Origin: Methanoculleus horonobensis
Lineage (GTDB): Archaea > Halobacteriota > Methanomicrobia > Methanomicrobiales > Methanoculleaceae
Length of the DNA: 64,000 nucleotides
NCBI RefSeq assembly: GCF_001602375.1
Contig: NZ_BCNY01000014.1
Span: 372,001-436,000 of the forward strand
Direction: 5' to 3'
The notes under the pieces were generated by a model. It saw only the letters and a list, made by a program, of their open reading frames with translations, did no database searches and was not told the DNA's origin. Of the stretch, positions 8,680 through 16,973 are shown one piece after another (the first letter of the stretch is position 1; each line of letters starts with the position of its first letter). A program made the translations under genes and the position numbers.

Positions 8680-9042
8680 ATGAGCGAGAATGCGGTAGCA
8701 GCAGAGTCTGAAAAGACACGGCCACGGACGCGTGCCGAGAAGCAGGCCGAGCACAGAAATCGGATAACACGGACGCTTGTAGCCTGCTTCATGGGCATCC
8801 TGGCCGGGGGACTCTCGTTCTACCTCTCCGGCACGCCCGACCCGGCGAGCGGTCTTCAGGAAAACGCCATCATCGGCATCCTTCTTCTCATGGCGGGCGT
8901 CGTCTTCCAGAAACACATCTTCATGCTCATCCGGATCGACCACATGGCCCTGACCGGAAAGGACTGGTTCTACCAGAGTTTCATGACGTTCGCGCTCTGG
9001 TTCATGACCTGGACAATCCTTCTGACTACCACCGTTCTGTGA
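8680..9042 (+). CDS. EMC6-like small membrane protein
   Basis: A 120-residue protein with a charged cytoplasmic N-terminus (about 30 residues) and three hydrophobic segments at roughly 33-53, 62-84 and 97-118. The pattern ILAGG, then NAIIGILLLMAGVVFQKHIF, resembles archaeal EMC6/Rab5-interacting-protein-like proteins, which are relatives of a core subunit of the eukaryotic ER membrane complex. I infer a role in membrane protein insertion from family knowledge only. The ABCE1 gene starts 6 bases after its stop, so the two are one transcription unit. The ATG at 8680 follows GGTGTCACG without a strong ribosome binding site. Confidence 0.65.
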   Translation: MSENAVAAESEKTRPRTRAEKQAEHRNRITRTLVACFMGILAGGLSFYLSGTPDPASGLQENAIIGILLLMAGVVFQKHIFMLIRIDHMALTGKDWFYQSFMTFALWFMTWTILLTTTVL

Positions 9043-9048
9043 TCACCC

Positions 9049-10818
9049 ATGCGTATTGCTGTTGTACACCGTGATCGGTGTCACCCTGTCAAGTGCGGCA
9101 CCGAGTGCATCCTCTACTGCCCTCGTGTCCGAACCGGCGACGAAACCGTCGTCATCGGCGAAGACCAGAAGGCTGTCATATCCGAAGAACTCTGTGTCGG
9201 GTGCGGTATCTGCGTGAAGAAGTGCCCCTTTCAGGCGCTCGACATCGTCAATCTCCCCGAACAACTCGACCAGCCGACCCACCGCTATGGCCAGAACGGC
9301 TTCGTCCTCTACGGCCTCCCGATCCCCGTCGAGGGGAAGGTCACGGGCATCCTCGGCCCGAACGGCATCGGGAAGAGCACGTCGGTGAAGATCCTCTCGG
9401 GGACGCTCGTCCCGAACCTGGGGAGAACCGATGCCGAGATCTCCTGGAAAGAAGTCCTCGACCTCTACCAGGGAACCGAACTCTTCGACTACCTCCAGTT
9501 GCTCTCGCAGAAGAACGTGAAGGTCGCGGTAAAACCGCAGTATATCGACCAGATCCCGAAGGTCTTCTCCGGTTCGGTGCGCGACCTTCTTGGAACGACG
9601 GACGAGCGCGGCAAACTCGACTACTACATCGACCGGCTGTCGCTCAAGGCGGTCGTCGACCGGCCGATCACGACCCTCTCCGGCGGTGAACTCCAGCGGG
9701 TGGCGCTCGCCGCCTGCCTTGCGCGTGACGCCGACTTCTACTTCCTCGACGAGATCACGCCCTACCTCGACGTCTACCAGCGGATGGCCGTCGCGAACCT
9801 GATCCGGGAACTCGCCCTGGAGCGGCCGGTCGTGATCGTCGAGCACGACCTTGCCATCCTCGACATGCTCGCCGATACCGTGCATATCGCCTATGGAGAA
9901 CCGGCGGTCTTCGGCGTCATCACCTACCCGAAAGGCGTCCGGGTGGGGATCAACCAGTACCTGGAAGGCTTCCTCCCGGAGGAGAACGTCAGGTTCAGGA
10001 CGTATGCGGTGACGTTCGATACCCGTGCGCATGCTTCCGACGTGAACCGGGAGGTGCTGCTTGAGTTCCCGGCGATGACGAAAGCGTTCGAGCAGTTCTC
10101 GCTCACCGTCGACGGCGGGGAGATCCGGAGCGGCGAGGTTCTCGGGGTGCTCGGGGCGAACGGTATCGGGAAGAGCACGTTCGCCCAGCTCCTCGCCGGG
10201 GTGCTCGAGCCTGATACGGGGGCGATGGATACCCGGGTGCGGATCTCCTACAAGCCCCAGTACCTCAAAGGCGACACGGAGGCGACCGTCGAGGAGGTTC
10301 TCCGGCAGACGACGACGAAGTTCGACACGTCGTACTACCAGCACGAGATCTTAGAGCCGCTCTCCCTTGCGCAGTTCCTCCAGGCGCCCATAAACACGCT
10401 CTCGGGCGGCGAACTCCAGCGCGTGGCGATAGCGGTCTGCCTCTCGCGCGACGCCGACCTCTACATCCTGGACGAGCCGAGCGCCCATCTCGACGTGGAG
10501 CAGCGGGTGAAGATCTCAAGGATGATCCGGAAGCATGCCGAAGGGCGGGAGGCGAGCACGCTCGTGATCGATCACGACATCTACGTCATCGACATGATCA
10601 GCGACCGTATCCTGGTCTTCGAGGGCGAGCCGGGCATCAGCGGCAAAGCCGCCGGGCCGTTCGACATGGCGCCGGGCATGAACCGGTTCCTCGAGGCGCT
10701 CGGGATCACCTTCCGGCGAGACAAGAGCGGAAGGCCGCGGATCAACAAGCCCGGCTCGTTCCTCGACCGGGAGCAGATCGCCGCCGGGGAGTATTATTAT
10801 ACTGAGATCTCGAAGTAG
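9049..10818 (+). CDS. rli: Ribosome recycling ATPase ABCE1 (RLI)
   Basis: A 589-residue soluble twin-ABC ATPase that, with Pelota or aRF1, splits ribosomes after termination or rescue. The N-terminal ferredoxin-like domain carries eight cysteines in two clusters (CHPVKCGTECILYC at residues 11-24 and CVGCGICVKKC near 48-58). NBD1 has Walker A GPNGIGKST near 104, signature LSGGELQR and Walker B DEITPYLD, where most ABCE1 proteins have DEPSSYLD. NBD2 has GANGIGKST near 371, LSGGELQR and DEPSAHLD. A T-rich tract follows the stop. Confidence 0.96.
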   Translation: MRIAVVHRDRCHPVKCGTECILYCPRVRTGDETVVIGEDQKAVISEELCVGCGICVKKCPFQALDIVNLPEQLDQPTHRYGQNGFVLYGLPIPVEGKVTGILGPNGIGKSTSVKILSGTLVPNLGRTDAEISWKEVLDLYQGTELFDYLQLLSQKNVKVAVKPQYIDQIPKVFSGSVRDLLGTTDERGKLDYYIDRLSLKAVVDRPITTLSGGELQRVALAACLARDADFYFLDEITPYLDVYQRMAVANLIRELALERPVVIVEHDLAILDMLADTVHIAYGEPAVFGVITYPKGVRVGINQYLEGFLPEENVRFRTYAVTFDTRAHASDVNREVLLEFPAMTKAFEQFSLTVDGGEIRSGEVLGVLGANGIGKSTFAQLLAGVLEPDTGAMDTRVRISYKPQYLKGDTEATVEEVLRQTTTKFDTSYYQHEILEPLSLAQFLQAPINTLSGGELQRVAIAVCLSRDADLYILDEPSAHLDVEQRVKISRMIRKHAEGREASTLVIDHDIYVIDMISDRILVFEGEPGISGKAAGPFDMAPGMNRFLEALGITFRRDKSGRPRINKPGSFLDREQIAAGEYYYTEISK

Positions 10819-10832
10819 TGAGCGGGGCGGGA

Positions 10833-10846
10833 AGTTCTTTTCTTTT
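10833..10846 (+). terminator. T-rich terminator after ABCE1
   Basis: GTTCTTTTCTTTTC lies about 15 nt past the stop codon. It is a plausible archaeal oligo-T terminator. Confidence 0.4.
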
Positions 10847-10904
10847 CCGGTGGACTGCTGGTGGTAGTCCTGAAGGTTTAATTGGAAATAGGGTCGTGTT
10901 CGTC

Positions 10905-11072
10905 AGCGTTCCCGAACACGGATTTCTGGTGGCTATCGCGTCTGGGGAGGGGTTGCAGGGGAGGGGGAGACCCCCCTCGAAACTCTTCGAGTTTCTCATG
11001 CTCGCTACGCTCGCACTCCCCTTTGTCCCCACCCCCCGTGGCGATTCTCCCACGGTCCAGTGTATCGGGTTT
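10905..11072. repeat. Dispersed intergenic repeat, copy D (short)
   Basis: A roughly 170-bp member. It begins with CGAACACGGATTTCTGG and GTGGCTATCGCGTC, contains a GGGGAGGGGG...CCCCCCTC block with an altered centre, the hairpin AAACTCTTCGAGTTT (10980-10994), GCTCGCTACGCTCGC, and ends with CGTGGCGATTCTCCC and ACGGTCCAGTGTATC (11037-11066). It has both end types seen in the family, one at each end and inverted, but little of the interior. Confidence 0.7.
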
Positions 11073-11260
11073 TCGCGCCTCTAACGACCCGTCAATCTCG
11101 TAAAAGGAGGATAGATTGTGATTTCCCGATAGCAGAGCCGTTTCTACCCTTCTAGAACCAATCCTAACTAACCCAAATGGCGGCCCAAACACGCCCGCGC
11201 TCTGCCATGGTATCCAGAAAGCCGGCGTTCCTCCCCCCGTTCTGCGCTCTCAAGCCCCGT
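11073..11260. other. Spacer between copy D and the beta-propeller gene
   Basis: The 3' flank of the minus-strand che operon. I see no gene. Open frames on the plus strand running from here into the propeller gene are shadows. Confidence 0.4.
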
Positions 11261-12424
11261 TCACCCACGGCTCACCGCGCCGATCAACCCTTCAAAAAAA
11301 GCCCAAATCCCGTCAAACAGCCCGGCACTCTCTTCAGGTCTCTCCACCGGTGCCGGGGTCGGAGGCAGGGGCGTCCCGGTCGTCACCGGTGTCGGCACCG
11401 GGACAGCGGAGAGATCGAGGGTGGCGAGTTCCGTCATCGGCGGGATGTAGCCCACGTTTCCCGGAACGACGAACCAGCACCGGCCGTAGGCGTCGACGAA
11501 GAGTTTCTTGACGGCATTTACACGGATACCGTCTCCGGCCGTGATATGCAGGGCGACCCCCGACGAGTTCCACCCGTATATCCCGTTATCGGATGCGATG
11601 TAGAGCATCCCTTCGGGCGTCGTTGCGACGTCGTTGATCGTGACCGGGAACGTGCTCAGGTTTCCGGCGTTGAGGACCTGTGTAACCCCTGTATCGGGGG
11701 CGTAATGGAGAACCGTCGTGCGGTTGAAGAGATACACCCCCCCGAACGGATCGACCCGCACCTCGGATACCCGGCGAAGTGTGTCGCTACCGTAGGTGAC
11801 CTGCTCGAAGCGGACGTCGCCTGTCCGATCTTTGAGCACCCGGATACCGTCGCTCTCCGACCCGATGACGAGCGCATCGCTCGCGGCATCGACCGCCATG
11901 CTCACGACAGTATAGCACCCGAGCCCTTCGGGCCCGGCAGGCTTGTACCATGTCCAGACATCGCCGTGGCAGCGGTGGAGGCCCGCCCGCCCGGTGGCAA
12001 CCCACACCTCGTCCCCCCACCGTGCGATGCAGTTGATGTTGAGGTTCTTGAGGAACTGCAGATCCTGGACGGCGCGGTATCCCGCCCCGTCTCCGATCTG
12101 CAGACCGTTCGGATACCCGAGCCAGAGGTGCCCCTCCGCATCGAGCGCGACCGAAGTGACCATGGTCTCGATAGGCGCGAGCGACCCATAGGCCGTCTCC
12201 CCGGGATGCCTTGCGTTGACCGAATACCAGGTGCCGTTCTCCGTGTACACGGAGATGCCGCCGTCGGTCGCAAAGATGACGTCTCCATACCGGCCGTTGA
12301 TCACGTCCTTTACCCCGGCGGACGCGATACCCGAACTATAATCGGGCACATCGATATAGAGGGCTGATACGAAGGGGACGAAGAAGGATGCCGCGGCTAA
12401 TATGAGTATCAGAGCGCGTCGCAT
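11261..12424 (-). CDS. Secreted beta-propeller protein at the end of the che operon
   Basis: A 387-residue protein with an N-terminal signal sequence (MRRALILILAAASFFVPF...). Repeated segments such as DVIFATDGGISVYTENGTW, HLWLGYPNGLQIGDG, EVWVATGRAGLHRC, MLYIASDNGIYGWNSSG follow the two-component-regulator-propeller (Reg_prop) pattern of about 40-45 residues per blade, giving perhaps six or seven blades. A Pro/Thr-rich linker leads to a C-terminal hydrophobic stretch (about 365-385) that could anchor it to the membrane. Its start overlaps cheD by 16 bases, so it is probably co-translated with the chemotaxis proteins. A sensory or ligand-binding role is my inference. Confidence 0.7.
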   Translation of the reverse strand: MRRALILILAAASFFVPFVSALYIDVPDYSSGIASAGVKDVINGRYGDVIFATDGGISVYTENGTWYSVNARHPGETAYGSLAPIETMVTSVALDAEGHLWLGYPNGLQIGDGAGYRAVQDLQFLKNLNINCIARWGDEVWVATGRAGLHRCHGDVWTWYKPAGPEGLGCYTVVSMAVDAASDALVIGSESDGIRVLKDRTGDVRFEQVTYGSDTLRRVSEVRVDPFGGVYLFNRTTVLHYAPDTGVTQVLNAGNLSTFPVTINDVATTPEGMLYIASDNGIYGWNSSGVALHITAGDGIRVNAVKKLFVDAYGRCWFVVPGNVGYIPPMTELATLDLSAVPVPTPVTTGTPLPPTPAPVERPEESAGLFDGIWAFFEGLIGAVSRG

Positions 12425-12900
12425 GTCCCGTCCGCTCTCTTGATGATGAGGCGGCCCTTTCCTTCCGGCCAGTAATACACGGACCGCCCGACCTTTCCGC
12501 CGGTCTCCTCGTGCTCGATTCGGATGCCCTGTTCCTGAAGCAGTTCCTTCACTGCGGCGGCGTTTCGCTCGCCGATGTTCAGGGAATTGGCCGAGAACTC
12601 AAACATGCTTGCACCGCCGACCACAATTGCGGCGATCGAGGATTTTATGCTCCCGGCTTTCCCCATCTCTTCAAGGAGAGCAGACATGGCAGTATCTGCG
12701 AACTTCCCGGGACGATCGGTACTCCCTCTGCTCTCGGGGAGCATGATATGGGCGAGCCCCGCAAGGGATCTCCGCTGGTCGTGCAGGATGAGCGCGATGC
12801 AGGAACCGAGCCCAATCGTCCCCATCGGACACATCCCGACCCGGAGTTCACCCAGGCCCAGGATTATTGCCGTTTCTTCACCAAAAAAATTGTTCTCCAT
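12409..12900 (-). CDS. cheD: Chemoreceptor glutamine deamidase CheD
   Basis: A 163-residue CheD, which deamidates receptor glutamines and in Bacillus and Thermotoga works together with CheC. The catalytic pair is C34 in GLGSCIAL and H51 in LAGLAHIMLP. An IVVGGASMF strand and the NIGERNAAAV helix are typical of the family. The gene starts 19 bases after the cheC region ends, and its 3' end overlaps the propeller gene. No chemoreceptor gene is present in this window, so its substrate is encoded elsewhere. Confidence 0.92.
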   Translation of the reverse strand: MENNFFGEETAIILGLGELRVGMCPMGTIGLGSCIALILHDQRRSLAGLAHIMLPESRGSTDRPGKFADTAMSALLEEMGKAGSIKSSIAAIVVGGASMFEFSANSLNIGERNAAAVKELLQEQGIRIEHEETGGKVGRSVYYWPEGKGRLIIKRADGTCDAL

Positions 12901-12919
12901 GGTATATCCCGGATACCGG

Positions 12920-13535
12920 TTATGAGAGCGGTTCCATCATCCGTTCGAGCATGAGGAAGAGCTGCTGGGTAAGTTCGGCGTTCGGAAGCATGTAGATGCT
13001 CCCGTAGACGGGCGGCGCCTCGCTCGTGAGCTCGGTGTTGAAGATCAGCACGTCGTTCACGTCGCCGGCCACCTGCGCGACGATGGACTCGAAGGCGGCA
13101 TGCGCCATGTCGATGGCCAGCGCCGGGGGAGACGGGAGCATGACGATACCCAGCAGTTCGGCTGTCGCATCGAGAAATGCCGATATCATGATGTTCCCGA
13201 TCTCGATCGCAGCGCTCTGATCCATCTCGTTGATCTCGCGATCGGTATCGGCATCGATGGTGCCGAGCATCTGGTTGGTCAGCTGGATGACGGTCTCCCG
13301 GGGCATGCTGACGACGACATATCCACCGTCCGCGACCTCGCCCTGAATCTGGAAGACGACCATGGCGGTTATCTCGTTGCTGATTGTGCAGATCGGCGAT
13401 ATCGACGGCCTGTACCTCCGGCACCGTCATCTCGATGGGGCTCATCAGCATCTGCGATAGCGACGTTGCCGCGTGTGCGGCACCGATATTCCCAAACTCT
13501 GCCAGCGCATCCTTCTGAAATGGATCCAGTTCCAT
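12920..13535 (-). pseudogene. cheC: CheC phosphatase, interrupted by a frameshift
   Basis: The 5' part (ATG at 13535) encodes MELDPFQKDALAEFGNIGAA and continues through a PIEMTVPEVQAVDIADLH strand, clear CheC sequence, but this frame then runs into arginine-rich nonsense. The rest of CheC resumes in another frame, from an SNEITAMVVFQIQGE segment near 13375 through an EIGNIMISAFLDA helix to the stop at 12920. The two parts together give about 205 residues, the normal length. The break lies around 13378-13393 and needs one base removed or two added. Either the gene is inactive, or there is a sequencing error or a programmed shift. CheC dephosphorylates CheY-P and partners with CheD next door. 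Confidence 0.85.
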
Positions 13536-13547
13536 GAATATCTTCTC

Positions 13548-15512
13548 CTAAATCATTGTATTTACATCGAGTACCGGCACGACGTCCCCGTCTCCGGGGA
13601 TGGTGATCCCGCTGATCCCGCGGCAGTTGCCTGCAATGCTGGAGAGCGGTTTCACCACCACTTCCTGCTGGCCGTCGACGGAATCGACGACGATGCAGCA
13701 TCTCCTGCCGTCGTTCTGCAGCACGACCAGTGTGTTGCTCTCCCCTGCCTGGCCGAACATGTCCTCCAGGCGGTGCATGGGGAGGGTCTGGTCCCGGAGC
13801 AGAATCGCCTCGCTGTTGCCGATCCGATGAATTGCCTCCGGCCTCGTCAGCGCCACCTCGACGACGTTGCTGATCGGGATGGCGCACCGCCTGCCGTTGA
13901 TATGCACCATCATGACATCGATGATCGCCATCGTCGGGGGAAGGACCAGCTCGAACTTGGTTCCTTTGCCGACCTTGGTCTCGACCTTGATCGAGCCTTT
14001 GAGCGATTCGATCGTCTTCTTGACCACATCGAGGCCGACGCCCCTGCCGCTGATGTCGGTGATCGTCTCTGCCGTGCTGAACCCGGGCTCGAAGAGCAGG
14101 CCGACCAGTTCGTCTTTCGTTGCGTTTGCCGCCGTTTCAGCCGTCATGAGGCCTTTCTCAACGCCTTTCCTCCGGAGTTTCTCGGGATCGATGCCGGCAC
14201 CGTCGTCCTCGATCTCGATGATGACGTTGTCCTTGTCCCTCCTTGCCATCAGCCGCAGCGATCCTTTCGGGGGTTTACCGCTGGATTCCCGGACATCCGG
14301 CGTCTCGATGCCGTGGTTCACGGCGTTCCTGATGAGGTGCAGGAGCGGGTCGGAGAGCCCGTCCATCATGCTGCGATCGAGTTCGGTCTCGCCGCCCTCG
14401 ATGGTGAACTCGACCTCTTTCCCGTCATGGTTCGCAACGTCCCGCACGACCCGAGGAAGGCGGTTGAAGATACGTTCGAGCGGCATCATCCGGATCCCCA
14501 TCATGAGGTTCTGAAGATCGGAGACCGAACGGCCGACCATGGAGAGCGCCTCGTCGAACTCCTTGATGCCGTGCTTCTTCGCGATCAGTTCGAGCCGCCC
14601 GCGGTTGATGACCAGATCCTCCACCAGGTTCATCATCCGGTCGAGCCGCTGGATATCGACGCGGATATTCTTGATCTCCCGGCTCTTCTCGGCTTTCATC
14701 ACCCGCTGCACCTGTGGTTCCGGAGCCGGTTCGGATTTTTGGGTCCCTTCGCTCGCGGCCGGGGGTATTACGGCCGGAGTCGTCGGCAGCGACTGCGGTC
14801 TGGAGAGAGCAAGAAACGAGAGTTCCGTGCCGGAAGCGATTGTCATGAGCGCGTCCTCTCCCGCCTCGCTCTCGATAAGAATCTCGAACGGCCCCTCGAA
14901 CTTCCCGTCCTCGAGAAGTTCCCGTGAGGGGGTCGTCGCGTGGATCGTCCCGATCTCTTCCAGGTTCTGCAGGAGCAGTATCGCCCGAACGTCCTTCATG
15001 GTGCTGGACGGGTCGACGGCAACCGTCAGCGTATACAGCGGGCGATCGTCGGCGTCTCCTTCTGGTGCTGAAGGAGCCTCGGCCGGGGGCGCCTCACCGG
15101 GAGGTGGTTCCTGCTCGTCTTCCCCCTCTTCTTCGGCAAACACCAGGAGTTCCTGAACCAGAGTTGCGGACTGCTCGTCGGACGGCATCCCTCCTGCCTC
15201 GATGGCATCCAGCATCCCCTCGATAGCATCGGTACAGGTGAGCAGAAGATCGGTGAGCGACGCGGTCACCTCGCGCCGCCCGTTCCTGATGAGGGAGAAT
15301 ACGTCTTCCATCGAGTGGCAGAGATGCTCCATTGCGTCAAAGCCCATCGATGCAGACATCCCCTTGAGCGTATGTGCGGACCGGAAGATCTCGTCGATGG
15401 CTGCCTGCTGGTCGTCCCCGGTCTCAAGGGCAAGAAGGTTGTTCACGATGTTCTCGTGATTCTCCCGCGACTCCTCAACAAACAGCTTCCGATACCCCTC
15501 TTCATCAAACAT
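13548..15512 (-). CDS. cheA: Chemotaxis histidine kinase CheA
   Basis: A 654-residue kinase of the archaellum taxis pathway. P1 (Hpt) has the phosphorylated histidine at H47 in SAHTLKGMS. A variable Pro/Glu-rich linker near 150-175 leads to a P2-like region. The dimerisation domain is near 275-330. The HATPase carries NAVNHGIE, EDDGAGID and GRGVGLD, and the C-terminal CheW-like P5 domain ends with VPVLDVN. It overlaps cheB by 8 bases and is followed 12 bases later by cheC. No cheW or cheR is present in this cluster. Confidence 0.95.
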   Translation of the reverse strand: MFDEEGYRKLFVEESRENHENIVNNLLALETGDDQQAAIDEIFRSAHTLKGMSASMGFDAMEHLCHSMEDVFSLIRNGRREVTASLTDLLLTCTDAIEGMLDAIEAGGMPSDEQSATLVQELLVFAEEEGEDEQEPPPGEAPPAEAPSAPEGDADDRPLYTLTVAVDPSSTMKDVRAILLLQNLEEIGTIHATTPSRELLEDGKFEGPFEILIESEAGEDALMTIASGTELSFLALSRPQSLPTTPAVIPPAASEGTQKSEPAPEPQVQRVMKAEKSREIKNIRVDIQRLDRMMNLVEDLVINRGRLELIAKKHGIKEFDEALSMVGRSVSDLQNLMMGIRMMPLERIFNRLPRVVRDVANHDGKEVEFTIEGGETELDRSMMDGLSDPLLHLIRNAVNHGIETPDVRESSGKPPKGSLRLMARRDKDNVIIEIEDDGAGIDPEKLRRKGVEKGLMTAETAANATKDELVGLLFEPGFSTAETITDISGRGVGLDVVKKTIESLKGSIKVETKVGKGTKFELVLPPTMAIIDVMMVHINGRRCAIPISNVVEVALTRPEAIHRIGNSEAILLRDQTLPMHRLEDMFGQAGESNTLVVLQNDGRRCCIVVDSVDGQQEVVVKPLSSIAGNCRGISGITIPGDGDVVPVLDVNTMI

Positions 15513-16539
15513 GATTCACCTCGAGTTTTCCGACTGCTCTCGCGATCTCGCGTGCGAGACCCTCGAACGGAACCACCTTGTCGACGCAGTCCCTGGTGAG
15601 AGCGGAGCGTGCCATCCCGTATACGAGACAGTCCTCTTCGGCGCATACCATCGTTTTGCCGCCTGCAGTCTTCACCGCGAGCATTCCCTCGCCGCCGTCG
15701 TTCCCCATCCCCGAGAGGAGCACGGCAACGGTGCGCGGGCCGAATACGCGTGCTGCAGAGGCAAATGTCTTGTCGACGGCAGGCCGAACCGCGTGCAGGC
15801 GGGGGGCGGTCGAGTGGATGATTCGCCCGTGGTTCTTCCCGTTGCCCGATGCGACTCCTGAGATGACGGTATGGAATCCGGCCTTTGAGATCAGGACGGT
15901 TCCGGTATCGAGGCTGTCTCCGTTCCCGGTCTCTTTGACGGGGAGAGCAGAGACTCTGTTCAGGCGCTCGGCGAGCGATGCGGTGAACCCCTCGGGCATG
16001 TGCTGGGTGACGACGACCGCCGCGGGCAGGTCCTGCGGAAGCGCGGAGAGGAGCGTGTCGAGCATCGGTGGGCCCCCGGCAGAAGAACCTATCAGAACGA
16101 TTGCATCCGCCTCATCCCGTCTGACTTCGGTGGATTTTACGATCGTGGGGAGCGTGACAAGGTTCCTGATCTTCTGGATGAGTTCTCTCTCGATGCCCCT
16201 GACGTTCGGAACGTCCCTCGGTTTGAGCATGAAGTCGTCCGCCCCGAGCCGCAGCGCCTGGTGGGTCATATCGGCCTGGCGGGACGTCAGGGTGCTCAGG
16301 ACGATCACTTTCGGTTTCGCGCGGACATCCTGAAGCGCCTCGAGCGTCTCAAGGCCGTTCATCCGGGGCATCTCGATGTCGAGCGTGACGACGTCGGGTT
16401 TTAGAGCGGATATCTTTTCGAGGGCATCGATGCCGTTGACCGCCGTTCCGACCACTTCAATATCCGGACTGTCTTTGAGTAGATCCCGGAGTATCGTACG
16501 GATGAAAAGCGAGTCGTCGACGATCAGAACCCGTATCAT
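15505..16539 (-). CDS. cheB: Protein-glutamate methylesterase CheB
   Basis: A 344-residue response-regulator methylesterase that removes methyl groups from chemoreceptors. The receiver domain has the acidic pair D8/D9 and phospho-acceptor D54 in TLDIEMPRMNG. The esterase domain has the serine in IGSSAGGP, the histidine in VTQHMPEGF and the aspartate in GMGNDGGEGM. The ATG at 16539 is chosen because it begins the canonical receiver strand MIRVLIVDDS; it lies 2 bases after the cheY stop. The upstream in-frame extension overlaps cheY and is not credible. Confidence 0.95.
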   Translation of the reverse strand: MIRVLIVDDSLFIRTILRDLLKDSPDIEVVGTAVNGIDALEKISALKPDVVTLDIEMPRMNGLETLEALQDVRAKPKVIVLSTLTSRQADMTHQALRLGADDFMLKPRDVPNVRGIERELIQKIRNLVTLPTIVKSTEVRRDEADAIVLIGSSAGGPPMLDTLLSALPQDLPAAVVVTQHMPEGFTASLAERLNRVSALPVKETGNGDSLDTGTVLISKAGFHTVISGVASGNGKNHGRIIHSTAPRLHAVRPAVDKTFASAARVFGPRTVAVLLSGMGNDGGEGMLAVKTAGGKTMVCAEEDCLVYGMARSALTRDCVDKVVPFEGLAREIARAVGKLEVNHV

Positions 16540-16541
16540 GG

Positions 16542-16904
16542 TTACGCACTGAGGACGTTCTTGACTTCTTCGAGAACTTTCGGAGCCTGGAACGGTTTGA
16601 CGATGTAGCCTCGTGCACCGCTCTTGACGGCAAGTTTGACCATCTGCTCCTGGCCGACCGCCGTACACATGACGATTTTTGCTGCCGGATCGGCCGCTTT
16701 GATGGCCTTGAGCGCCTCGATCCCGTTCATCTTCGGCATGACCACGTCCATCGTGACGAGGTCGGGCTTGAGTTCCTGATATTTGGCGAGGGCCTCCGCC
16801 CCGTCCGCTGCCTCACCGACGATGTCGTGCCCGCCGGAGAAGAGGATATTCTTCAGCAACGTTCTCATAAACATTGTATCATCGACGATTAGGATTCTCC
16901 CCAT
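16542..16904 (-). CDS. cheY: Chemotaxis response regulator CheY
   Basis: A 120-residue single-domain receiver: D8/D9, phospho-acceptor D53 in VTMDVVMPKMNG, the switch threonine in VMCTAVGQ and K in YIVKPFQAPKV. In archaea CheY-P reaches the motor through CheF and the ArlC/D/E proteins. It is the first gene of the cheY-cheB-cheA-cheC-cheD-propeller unit and is preceded by a TATA-like element at 16938-16948. Confidence 0.96.
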   Translation of the reverse strand: MGRILIVDDTMFMRTLLKNILFSGGHDIVGEAADGAEALAKYQELKPDLVTMDVVMPKMNGIEALKAIKAADPAAKIVMCTAVGQEQMVKLAVKSGARGYIVKPFQAPKVLEEVKNVLSA

Positions 16905-16937
16905 CGAACACCACTCTTTGAATATTTGATAAAAAAG

Positions 16938-16948
16938 TTATATATGTC
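16938..16948 (-). promoter_or_regulatory. TATA box of the che operon
   Basis: The minus strand reads GACATATATAAC within a very AT-rich stretch (16921-16980). It is centred about 39 nt upstream of the cheY ATG, predicting a leader of roughly a dozen bases. It lies downstream of the cheF stop, so che genes can be transcribed separately from cheF. Confidence 0.6.
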
Positions 16949-16973
16949 TTCTTATTTTGAAGAAATAAAGTTT

